Source: Elusimicrobiota bacterium (GTDB taxonomy: Bacteria; Elusimicrobiota; Elusimicrobia; Elusimicrobiales; UBA9959). Taken from it: a stretch of 15,237 nt of DNA. The notes beneath the pieces are model-generated. The model did no database searches, had not been told where the DNA came from, and worked only from the letters and a program-made list of their open reading frames with translations. The stretch spans positions 1-15,237 of the forward strand of contig JAKLEK010000012.1 in assembly GCA_022703115.1 (NCBI GenBank), written 5' to 3'. Below, piece by piece: positions 6,090-12,290 of this stretch. Position numbers and translations under genes: made by a program. Positions within the stretch are counted from its first letter, which is position 1. The number at the start of each line of letters is the position of its first letter.

Positions 6090-7154
6090 TCAGAACAACG
6101 GCGCGATGTAATCGCGCATGATGTCCATATCCACGCGCCTGTTCAGGGATTTCAGTTCTACATGGATCCCGCCGAACGGCGCCTGGTGCCATTTTCCGGA
6201 GTCGTTCAGCGCGTCCAGGTCTTTGCGGGCCTGCTTTCCATCCTGGCCGCTGAAATGCTCCCTGAGCTCCGCTTCCAGGGCGTCAGCCTTTTCGTCTATA
6301 CGGACGTTGCGCGCGGGGCCGGAATCGGCCTTGTTGGAAATGGTATCCCTGTTGGCGTACACGTTGGTCCAGTCGTTAACGTTGCTCAGCGGAGAGATCG
6401 AAGACGCCAGCCCCTGCTGCTTGACGCCCAGCTTCGTCAAAGCGATGACCCACCACTCCCTCGGGTGGAACGGGGCCTCGATGGAGATGTACCGGTTTAT
6501 CCGCAAGGAAGAGCCTTCGTCCTGAAGTTTCTTCAGCAGAGTGTACGATAAGAGTCCGCCCCAGCTGTGCGCCGCGATGTCCACCGGCTTCCCGGCCTTG
6601 ACGGCCGCATCGCACACCAGTTCGAGCCACTTCCTGAAATCGTTCATCGCGGGCTTGCTCTGGAGGGGATTACGCGTCCAGGGGAACGGCACTATATACG
6701 CGTTCGGCAGCACCGGAGCGAAAGAGTCCTCAACATAAGTGTGATTGCTTCTGGTCTCTTCTTCCGGCGGAAGCCGGCTCAGGGCGTCCAGTATAGGAGC
6801 AAGTTCTTTTTCCGACTCGGCGTCGCGGTGCGCGAAGTGGAACAGCGCCTCTCTGTCCATGCCGGTTATGGTAATAAGCACGCTCTCATGCGAGGCCACC
6901 TGCGCGGGGTCGAAATTGAGATTCAGGGGAACGGGCTCGTACCTCGATCCCTCCGGGCCGGCCGGGACCGGGACCTGCGGCTCGGAAGCACGGTCCATTC
7001 CGGCTGGAACCAGTTGTGACAGCGCGGTACCCTGGGCCGAAGCAGGGAAGGGCGACGCCAGCGCGAACGCCGAGAGGATGGCCGCCAGCGCCGCGCCCGA
7101 AGGCAACGGGCCGACGCGCCTGGAAAGCGGAATTGAGTGTTCGTTTGTCTTCAT
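6090..7154 (-). CDS. Exported alpha/beta-hydrolase (lipase/esterase-like)
   Basis: The 354-residue protein starts with a basic stretch and a hydrophobic signal segment (about 20-40) ending in ASA-Q, a good signal peptidase I site. The nucleophile elbow is AHSWG (196-200) with Ser198, preceded by a beta strand and followed by a helix as in alpha/beta hydrolases. Asp270 (VYANRD) and His331 (FGGIHVEL) are plausible partners in the triad, by position only. The oxyanion-type segment may be ITITGMD (94-100). No specific family or substrate is recognised; a periplasmic or secreted esterase, lipase or amidase is the most that can be said. I chose the ATG at 7154 because AGGAG (7172-7168) lies 13 nt upstream, whereas it is only 1 nt from the GTG at 7166. 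The gene is first in a two-gene unit with the phosphoesterase. Confidence 0.75.
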   Translation of the reverse strand: MKTNEHSIPLSRRVGPLPSGAALAAILSAFALASPFPASAQGTALSQLVPAGMDRASEPQVPVPAGPEGSRYEPVPLNLNFDPAQVASHESVLITITGMDREALFHFAHRDAESEKELAPILDALSRLPPEEETRSNHTYVEDSFAPVLPNAYIVPFPWTRNPLQSKPAMNDFRKWLELVCDAAVKAGKPVDIAAHSWGGLLSYTLLKKLQDEGSSLRINRYISIEAPFHPREWWVIALTKLGVKQQGLASSISPLSNVNDWTNVYANRDTISNKADSGPARNVRIDEKADALEAELREHFSGQDGKQARKDLDALNDSGKWHQAPFGGIHVELKSLNRRVDMDIMRDYIAPLF

Positions 7155-7204
7155 GATATCCGGCACGCTCCTGGATCGTCCGATTCTGAACGTCTTAACG
7201 CTAT

Positions 7205-7233
7205 ACTATATAATCAGGTTTCAAAGAACGCAA
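7205..7233 (-). promoter_or_regulatory. Promoter for the hydrolase-phosphoesterase unit
   Basis: Minus-strand TTGCGT (7233-7228) and TATAGT (7210-7205) are separated by 17 bp, about 50 bp upstream of the hydrolase ATG. A run of further TATA-like steps overlaps the -10, so the exact register is uncertain. Confidence 0.5.
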
Positions 7234-7290
7234 GGAGCGATGGCCCTAAAGCCGCATGGGCCTTTAGTCCCATAATTTCGGCGCAAGCCC

Positions 7291-7325
7291 TTCCAACGAT
7301 GCCCGCTCCGGGAATATACTATAAT
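7291..7325 (+). promoter_or_regulatory. Promoter for the FecR-domain gene
   Basis: A perfect TATAAT at 7320-7325 and an overlapping TATACT at 7315-7320 lie about 33-38 bp before the FecR ATG. The best -35 is TTCCAA (7291-7296), 18 bp upstream of TATACT; TATAAT itself has no good -35 at 17 bp. Confidence 0.45.
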
Positions 7326-7357
7326 TTTGTTGAGGGAAAACCATACAGGGGGCATCC

Positions 7358-8191
7358 ATGCCGGCAAGAATCGCTGTTTTGTTCCTGTTCGCGACGCTGT
7401 CGTTCGATATCGGCGTTTTCGCTGAGGATTTCGACGCCCGGCTTGGAGCGGTCAGCGGAAAGACCACCCTCCTCACCGAAGGCGGCTCCGGTTCCGGGGA
7501 CGCGCGGGAGGGAACGCCCCTCTCGCCCGGAGACATGATACGCACCGGCGAGAACGCTTCAGCGGAGATAACGATGGACGACGGAGCCATATTAAAGGTC
7601 GGGCCGGACTCTTCCCTGAAAATATCGTCCCTCGGGCGCTCGTCAGGCTCGTTTTTCCTGGACATGGGCTCCCTGGTCGCCAAGATACAGGGCCTGCTCA
7701 AGCAGAAGATGGAACGTCTGGAAGTGCGCACTCCGGCGGCCGTAGCGGCCGTCCGCGGCACGGAATTCTGCGTGGAGCATGATAAGCAGGCCAATGAGAC
7801 CACGGCGGGGGTGTTCGACGAAGGCAAACTTTCCGTATCCGCCCTGGACCCCGAGGGCAACGCCGTAGCGGAAAGCGTGGTGGATCAGGGCAACGAGGTC
7901 AGTCTTCGCGCCGGGGACCGGGAGGTGAAGCCGGTCCGGATGCAGCGCCTGCTCCGGCGCAGGGAACATATCGCGGCGATGCGAACACGGCTGGGAGCGC
8001 TGCGCAAGTCCTGGAAGAAGATCTCAGCGGCTAAGCGCATGAAGCTGCGAGAGCGCATCATCAAACGGAAGGCGATGCTCCCGGCCCGCGCCGGAAAGGG
8101 CCGGGCAGCCATGATGCACCGGTCCGGCAGGCCGGCCGGAGCCGGACATACAACGCCGCCGGCCAGGGTCAAGCGGCGCGGCGTAAGATAA
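7358..8191 (+). CDS. Exported FecR-domain protein with a highly basic C-terminal tail
   Basis: The 277-residue protein has a signal peptide (about 1-22, ending VFA) and a FecR domain at about 52-140. The domain carries the typical signatures GDMIRTGENASAEITMDDG (58-76), a LKVGPDSSLKI strand, and VRTPAAVAAVRGTEF (123-137). Residues 194-277 are very basic: 29 of 84 are Lys or Arg and only 2 are acidic, with predicted helix to about 245 and a Gly/Pro/Ala-rich end. Unlike the classic FecR anti-sigma regulator, it has no cytosolic N-terminal domain and no FecI or TonB receptor gene beside it. It is more like the stand-alone periplasmic FecR-domain proteins, whose function is largely unknown. The start is supported by AGGGGG about 6 nt upstream. 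It converges on proA with 5 bp between stop codons. Confidence 0.85.
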   Translation: MPARIAVLFLFATLSFDIGVFAEDFDARLGAVSGKTTLLTEGGSGSGDAREGTPLSPGDMIRTGENASAEITMDDGAILKVGPDSSLKISSLGRSSGSFFLDMGSLVAKIQGLLKQKMERLEVRTPAAVAAVRGTEFCVEHDKQANETTAGVFDEGKLSVSALDPEGNAVAESVVDQGNEVSLRAGDREVKPVRMQRLLRRREHIAAMRTRLGALRKSWKKISAAKRMKLRERIIKRKAMLPARAGKGRAAMMHRSGRPAGAGHTTPPARVKRRGVR

Positions 8192-8210
8192 GCGCTTCAA
8201 TCCCTTATCT
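8186..8210. other. Inverted repeat across the convergent FecR and proA stop codons
   Basis: AGATAAG (8186-8192) and CTTATCT (8204-8210) form a 7-bp stem with an 11-nt loop that contains the proA stop codon; the FecR TAA lies in the left arm. The stem is AT-rich and lacks a U-tract on either strand, so it is at best a weak bidirectional terminator. Confidence 0.3.
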
Positions 8211-9453
8211 GGCCGTTGCCGGTCACCACGTATTTATAGGAAGTAAGTTCTTCCAGTGCCATCGGCCCTCGGGCGTGGATCTTGTCGGTGCTTATTCCTA
8301 TCTCGGCTCCGAAACCGAACTGGCAGCCGTCGGTGAATCTGGTGGAGGCGTTGCTGTATACGCAGGCCGAGTCCACCTCCGCCAGGAACCGCCGGGAAGC
8401 CGACCTGTCCTCGGTGACTATCGCGTCCGAATGTCCGGAGCCGTATTCGGCGATATGCGCGGCCGCACCGCCCACCCCGTCGACCACTCTTACCGCCAGC
8501 ACCAGGTCCAGGAATTCTTGTCCGAAATCGGAAGCCTTGGCCGGCTTCGTTCCCGGCACGATGGCTCTCGTCGCGCGGCAGCCGCGTATCTCCACCCCGT
8601 TGGCGCGCATCTCTCCGACTATGACAGGAAGGAACCTGCGGGCTATCCGCCTGTCCACCAGAAGCGCTTCCATCGCGTTGCAGACTCCGGGGCGCTGCAC
8701 CTTGGCGTTGACGCAGATCCGGACGGCCTTACCGATGTCGGCCTTTCCGTCCACGTACACGTGGCATACCCCTTTGTAATGTTTGATCACCGGCACCCGC
8801 GAATTCTCGACCACCGCCCGTATGAGGCCTTCCCCTCCGCGCGGGATCACGAGGTCCAGATACCTGTCCATTTTCAGCAGATAGCCGACCGCCTTCCGGT
8901 CCTCCGGGTCTATCATTGAGACGCAGGCCACGGGCAGACCGGCCCCGGCGATGCCCCGGCGCAGGGCCGTGTATATGGCCGCGTTGGAGCAGGCCGCTTC
9001 CCGCCCGCCCTTCAGCACCACGGCGTTGCCGCTCTTCAGGCAAAGGGCCGCGCAATCGGCGGTGACGTTGGGCCTGGATTCGTAGATGATGCCGATGACC
9101 CCTATCGGCACCCTGACCCTGGAGATAAGTAGACCGTTGGGCCGGCGCCAGCGCCTGTCCACCGAACCGCAGGGGTCTGCAAGCGAAGCCAAGGCTCTGA
9201 CGGAGCGCGCCATTTCCGCTATGCGGGCTTCGGTCAGCGTCAGCCGCTCCACCATGGCCTTCGGCAGCCCGCAGGCCGCGGCCAGACGGAGATCCTTACG
9301 GTTGGCCGCCATTATGCGTCCCGTATCCCTAAGCAGTTCCCGCGCCATGGCCGACAGCGCCGCGTTCTTCTTACGCGCCGAGGCGCGAGACAGCGCCCTG
9401 GACGCTTCTTTGGCCGCTTTCGCGGTTCGCTCGATAGTTCGCAGCAGGCTCAT
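8197..9453 (-). CDS. proA: Gamma-glutamyl phosphate reductase (glutamate-5-semialdehyde dehydrogenase)
   Basis: At 418 residues this matches ProA, which reduces L-glutamyl 5-phosphate with NADPH to glutamate 5-semialdehyde, the second step of proline synthesis in the cytosol. The aldehyde-dehydrogenase fold is evident from GVIGIIYESRPNVT (118-131), the LKSGNAVVLKGG nucleotide-binding region (139-150), the catalytic Cys258 in KVQRPGVCNAMEALL, and the conserved C-terminal GFGAEIGISTDKIHARGPM. The start has a good GAGGTGAT site upstream. It begins 3 bp after the proB stop codon, so the two are translated from one message; the encoded kinase and reductase hand on an unstable intermediate, which explains the pairing. 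Confidence 0.97.
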   Translation of the reverse strand: MSLLRTIERTAKAAKEASRALSRASARKKNAALSAMARELLRDTGRIMAANRKDLRLAAACGLPKAMVERLTLTEARIAEMARSVRALASLADPCGSVDRRWRRPNGLLISRVRVPIGVIGIIYESRPNVTADCAALCLKSGNAVVLKGGREAACSNAAIYTALRRGIAGAGLPVACVSMIDPEDRKAVGYLLKMDRYLDLVIPRGGEGLIRAVVENSRVPVIKHYKGVCHVYVDGKADIGKAVRICVNAKVQRPGVCNAMEALLVDRRIARRFLPVIVGEMRANGVEIRGCRATRAIVPGTKPAKASDFGQEFLDLVLAVRVVDGVGGAAAHIAEYGSGHSDAIVTEDRSASRRFLAEVDSACVYSNASTRFTDGCQFGFGAEIGISTDKIHARGPMALEELTSYKYVVTGNGQIRD

Positions 9454-9456
9454 ATA

Positions 9457-10554
9457 TCACCTCAACAGGACCATGTTATCGCGATGGACGACCTCGTCGC
9501 AGACGCGTTCGCGGCCGAACATGCGCGCGACCTCGGCCGACTTCCTGCCTTTGATGCGGCCGATATCAACGGAGGAATAGGCGGCCATCCCTCTAGCGAA
9601 CGGAACGCCTCCGGGACCGGCGATGTCCACCACGTCGCCCGGCAGGAAATACCCCTTTGCTCCGCGTATCCCGGCCGCGAGAAGGCTCGTCTTGCGTTCC
9701 TCTATCGCGTCCCTGGCGCCGGCGTCCACGATTATCACGCCGCGGGGCTTAGGGGCGAAAGCGAGCCAGCTTTTTTTCGCCTTCTGCCTGACCTTGGCCG
9801 CCATGAATGTAGTACCGACAGGCTCGTTGCCGGCTATCTTCAGAAGGATGCGCGGGGCGCCGCCGTTGGCTATGATGCAGGTGGTCCCGCCGCGCATGGC
9901 TATCCTGGCGGCCGCCAATTTGGAGGCCATACCGCCCACCCCCCACTTGCCTTTGGCCGGCCGCACCATCCTCTCGATCTCCGCGCTTATCTTCGCTACG
10001 ATCGGGATAACCTTTTTATCTTCGGGGGAATAGAGGCCGTCCACGTCGGTGAGCAGGACCAGGGTCGAAGCGGAGACCAGGCTGGCCACCATGGCTGAAA
10101 GCCTGTCGTTATCTCCGAACTTTATCTCCTCGGTCGCTATGGTGTCGTTCTCGTTAATGACCGGCACGGCCCCCATCCTGTACATCAGGGTGAACATAGT
10201 GTTCTTGGCGTTCAGGAACCTTTTCCGGTCCGCGAAGTCGTCCCGTGTCAGCAATATCTGCGCGGCATGTATGCCGCGGCGCTTGAAACTCTGCTGATAA
10301 TGCTTCATTATCCTGCCCTGCCCGATGGCCGCGCAGGCCTGCAGGGAGCCGATATCCTTCGGCCTGGCGGGAAGGCCGAGGGCCTCTATTCCCGCGCCGA
10401 TCGCGCCGGAAGTAACGAGGATCACCTTATAGCCCCCGCGCATCAATACGGATATCTGGCCGGTAAGGGAAGATATGTACGCCGGGTCCACACGGCCGGA
10501 GGACCGGCTTAGAGTGGACGTTCCCACCTTCACCACTATTATGCCTTTGTTCAT
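9457..10554 (-). CDS. proB: Glutamate 5-kinase with C-terminal PUA domain
   Basis: The 365-residue protein matches full-length ProB, which phosphorylates L-glutamate with ATP to start proline synthesis and is usually feedback-inhibited by proline. The amino-acid-kinase domain covers about 1-255: KVGTSTL (9-15), VTSGAIGAG, INENDTI, FGDNDRLSAMVA, LLTDVDGLY and GGMASKLAAARIA are all typical. A PUA domain follows (about 275-355), with GAKGYFLPGDVVDI as its core. The start at 10554 has GGAG about 8 nt upstream. The leader (about 100 nt) includes a hairpin at 10599-10641. No proC is in the window. Confidence 0.97.
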   Translation of the reverse strand: MNKGIIVVKVGTSTLSRSSGRVDPAYISSLTGQISVLMRGGYKVILVTSGAIGAGIEALGLPARPKDIGSLQACAAIGQGRIMKHYQQSFKRRGIHAAQILLTRDDFADRKRFLNAKNTMFTLMYRMGAVPVINENDTIATEEIKFGDNDRLSAMVASLVSASTLVLLTDVDGLYSPEDKKVIPIVAKISAEIERMVRPAKGKWGVGGMASKLAAARIAMRGGTTCIIANGGAPRILLKIAGNEPVGTTFMAAKVRQKAKKSWLAFAPKPRGVIIVDAGARDAIEERKTSLLAAGIRGAKGYFLPGDVVDIAGPGGVPFARGMAAYSSVDIGRIKGRKSAEVARMFGRERVCDEVVHRDNMVLLR

Positions 10555-10598
10555 TCCTGTCTCCGCTCTTATGCCGCTCCGGTCCGCCGCATGCTAAA

Positions 10599-10641
10599 GC
10601 CCGGACCCTAGGCCGGCGCGGTTCGGAGCCGAGGGTCGGGC
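10599..10641 (-). promoter_or_regulatory. Imperfect hairpin in the proB leader
   Basis: GCCCGGACCCT (10599-10609) pairs with AGGGTCGGGC (10632-10641) with one bulged G, and GGC/GCC extend it inside. It lies 44 bp upstream of the proB start. No leader peptide rich in proline is apparent, so attenuation is not supported; the role is unknown. Confidence 0.4.
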
Positions 10642-10658
10642 GCACCAAGGTCCATTTT

Positions 10659-10686
10659 GTAATATTACTGAGGCCTGCGCAAATAA
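10659..10686 (-). promoter_or_regulatory. Possible promoter of the proBA operon
   Basis: The only AT-rich patch between proB and the thioredoxin gene gives minus-strand TTATTT (10686-10681), 16 bp, TATTAC (10664-10659). The match to consensus is modest; the location, between the upstream terminator and the proB leader, is the main support. Confidence 0.35.
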
Positions 10687-10717
10687 TGTCCGCGTTGGCC
10701 GGGCCGATTTCAGAGCG

Positions 10718-10759
10718 AAACAAGGAGCCGGGGTCCGCGAGGGCCGTTCCCGCGGACCC
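10718..10759 (-). terminator. Probable terminator after the thioredoxin gene
   Basis: A 9-bp perfect stem, GGGTCCGCG (10731-10739) with CGCGGACCC (10751-10759), has an 11-nt loop and lies 14 bp after the thioredoxin stop codon. Downstream on the minus strand comes CTCCTTGTTTC, which is only moderately T-rich, so rho-independent function is likely but not certain. Confidence 0.6.
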
Positions 10760-10773
10760 GGATGGCGGGCTGG

Positions 10774-11127
10774 TCACTTCACGTTCAGGAAACCGGACAC
10801 TATCTCTTCCAGGTTCTCCTTCGGCAGGGCGCCGTGCGCGATCTGCGGCTTGCCGGACATAGGCACGAAAAGCAGGGTCGGGATGCTCTGTATCCCGAAC
10901 GCCGCGGACAGCTCCTGCTCCTGGTCGGTATTGACCTTGTAGACGTCCAGTTTTCCGGCGTACTTCTCCGACAGTTCCGCCAGGACCGGCGCGAGCATCT
11001 TGCAGGGCCCGCACCAGTCCGCGTAGAAGTCGACGATGCAGGGCTTGTCCCCCGCGAACTTCCATTCCTGTTCCCGTGAATAGTCGAACACCTTGTTCTT
11101 GAACGTTTCTGAATTTATCTGCTGCAT
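10774..11127 (-). CDS. Thioredoxin
   Basis: The 117-residue protein carries the thioredoxin active site WCGPC (38-42) after DFYAD, and the cis-proline loop SIPT (Pro83). It reduces protein disulfides in the cytosol, being itself reduced by thioredoxin reductase. It is about nine residues longer than E. coli TrxA, mostly at the N-terminus, and has one extra cysteine (Cys30) before the active-site strand; there is no signal peptide. AGGAGG about 5 nt upstream fixes the start. It follows the OsmC-like gene by 17 bp, so the two are very likely one transcript, linking peroxide removal to a thiol reductant. Whether it is the main housekeeping thioredoxin cannot be told. Confidence 0.95.
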   Translation of the reverse strand: MQQINSETFKNKVFDYSREQEWKFAGDKPCIVDFYADWCGPCKMLAPVLAELSEKYAGKLDVYKVNTDQEQELSAAFGIQSIPTLLFVPMSGKPQIAHGALPKENLEEIVSGFLNVK

Positions 11128-11144
11128 ATGCCCTCCTTCCGGGC

Positions 11145-11525
11145 TCAGGCGGTGATCTCGAACCTGGGCGGTTCGGCCAGATGCCGCTTGACCGTGCAGA
11201 GCTCCATGGACTTTATAAGCGCCGCCTTGTACTGGGGCGGGAAGTTCTCCGGCAGCGTGATCTTCATGCCCACTTTCCTTATCAGATGGGCCTCCTCGTC
11301 CCAGTCGAAGGACATGTCTATCTTGAAACCCTCGGTGGAGAGCTTACGGCTCTGCAGGAACCCCGCCGCGAATATCCCGGCGCAGGTACCGAGCGAAGCC
11401 AGGAAAAGGTCGAAAGGGGTCGGAGCCGAACCCTCCCCCCCCGCCGCAGCCGGCTGGTCCGTCCTTATCTCGAAGCCGTGGAAACTCGCGTTCACCTTCT
11501 TATTGCCGCCGAACGTTATCTGCAT
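11145..11525 (-). CDS. OsmC/Ohr-family thiol peroxidase-like protein
   Basis: The 126-residue protein shows the OsmC fold pattern: an N-terminal beta region, TPFDLFLASLGTCAG (36-50) at the start of the long central helix with Cys48, and SMELCTVKRHL with the second Cys110. In OsmC and Ohr the paired cysteines reduce organic hydroperoxides. The spacing and short N-terminus are closer to the YhfA-like OsmC branch than to Ohr, so peroxidase activity is expected but not certain. The start at 11525 has GGAGGT about 7 nt upstream; the longer frame to 11555 has none. It is followed directly by thioredoxin, a plausible electron source, and lies downstream of the ECF sigma gene in the same direction, with a possible weak terminator between. 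Confidence 0.88.
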   Translation of the reverse strand: MQITFGGNKKVNASFHGFEIRTDQPAAAGGEGSAPTPFDLFLASLGTCAGIFAAGFLQSRKLSTEGFKIDMSFDWDEEAHLIRKVGMKITLPENFPPQYKAALIKSMELCTVKRHLAEPPRFEITA

Positions 11526-11571
11526 ATCAGCACCTCCATTCCAACCCTCATACATTAGATGCGCGTACCGT

Positions 11572-11598
11572 AAAAAGGATTCTCCGGCCCATCGGCCG
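11572..11598 (-). terminator. Possible weak terminator after the ECF sigma gene
   Basis: A short stem CGGCC/GGCCG (11585-11589 with 11594-11598, 4-nt loop) is followed 8 nt later on the minus strand by TTTTT (11576-11572). The stem is short and the gap to the T-tract is long, so some read-through into the OsmC and thioredoxin genes is likely. Confidence 0.35.
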
Positions 11599-11619
11599 AG
11601 CCGGCGCGGGGACCGGCCG

Positions 11620-12165
11620 TCAGCGGAAGTCTTTGAGCTGTTCCTTCAGCAGCAGTCTGGCGCGGTGAAGTTTGGACTTGAGGGCCGGAAGGGATATCTT
11701 CATTACTGCGGCGGCTTCGGAATTGGGCAGGCCTTCTATATCGCACAACGTTATGACCACACGGTAATCGGCGGGAAGCCCGGCCAGGGCGGAACTGACC
11801 GCGCGGGCGAGTTCGTTCTTAAGGGCCGTTTCGCCGGCGGACGCGCCGGAAGGGTGGGCGCGGCTCTTGTCCCCTGGTATGTCGGAGGCGGCCCTGGACC
11901 TTCCCCGTCGGAAACGCTGCCAGCAGTTGTTGGCCGCGATGCGGTAGAGCCAGGTGCCGAAAGCCGCGTTGGACTTGAACGAGCTAATGTTCTTGAGCGC
12001 CGAGATGAACGTTTCCTGCGCCACATCCTGCGCTTCGGACGGCATCCTTGCGCAGACGCTGGAGGCTATGCCGTAGAGCCTTTCCCGGTATTTCAGGACC
12101 AGGGCCTCGAAAGCCTTCCTGTCCCCTTCGCGCGCCCGGACCAACAGAACTTTTTCTTCCACCAT
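11620..12165 (-). CDS. ECF-type RNA polymerase sigma factor
   Basis: With the start at 12165 the protein has 181 residues, the usual ECF size. Region 2 spans about 8-88 (KAFEALVLKYRERLY, then the 2.2 helix DVAQETFISAL and the 2.4 segment FGTWLYRIAANNCWQRFRR). A polar linker follows, and region 4 spans about 126-178 (LPADYRVVITLCDIEGL, helix-turn-helix to LKSKLHRARLLLKEQL). It should direct RNA polymerase to a small set of promoters. I chose 12165 because MVEEKVLLVRAREGD is a typical ECF start and AGGA lies 9 nt upstream; in-frame ATGs at 12201, 12219 and 12261 lack a good site and would crowd the divergent gene. No anti-sigma factor gene adjoins it on either side, which is unusual. The inverted repeat at 12178-12200 is just upstream. 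Confidence 0.92.
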   Translation of the reverse strand: MVEEKVLLVRAREGDRKAFEALVLKYRERLYGIASSVCARMPSEAQDVAQETFISALKNISSFKSNAAFGTWLYRIAANNCWQRFRRGRSRAASDIPGDKSRAHPSGASAGETALKNELARAVSSALAGLPADYRVVITLCDIEGLPNSEAAAVMKISLPALKSKLHRARLLLKEQLKDFR

Positions 12166-12177
12166 TTGAGTTTGTCC

Positions 12178-12205
12178 TGGAACCGTAATCCCGCGTTCCA
12201 TGTTA
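12178..12205 (+). promoter_or_regulatory. Inverted repeat TGGAAC-N11-GTTCCA and possible ECF-type promoter before the efflux operon
   Basis: TGGAAC (12178-12183) and its exact inverse GTTCCA (12195-12200) lie in the 125-bp divergent region. On the plus strand, GGAACC followed after 17 bp by GTTA (12202-12205) resembles ECF promoters, whose -35 usually contains GGAAC or GAAC and whose -10 often contains GTT or CGT. A transcript from here would have a leader of about 80 nt before the TolC gene. The symmetry equally suits an operator for a dimeric repressor. Confidence 0.45.
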
Positions 12206-12290
12206 GCATTTTCCGGCATATCCGTTCCCGGCGGTCCGAATCCTTTTCGCGGCCAGGGCATCTAACTCTGTGAAGCGGCAGGAGGAGACG

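Noticed and set aside
7239..7271. Overlapping short inverted repeats (CTAAAG/CTTTAG and GGCCC/GGGCC) in the hydrolase-FecR gap
   Set aside because: The stems are short, compete with each other and are not followed by a T-tract; no gene ends upstream of them.
7264..7860. A 198-codon minus-strand frame opposite the FecR gene
   Set aside because: The plus-strand FecR protein has a signal peptide and domain motifs with a proper start site; the minus frame is Ser/Pro/Arg-rich shadow sequence.
7358..12165. A FecI-FecR type sigma/anti-sigma pair made of the FecR-domain gene and the ECF gene
   Set aside because: The two genes are over 3 kb apart with proBA between them, and the FecR protein is fully exported rather than having the cytosolic sigma-binding N-terminal domain.
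11128..12273. A 381-codon plus-strand frame opposite the OsmC and sigma genes
   Set aside because: Both minus-strand genes are recognisable families with good start sites; the plus frame crosses two of them and has no motif.
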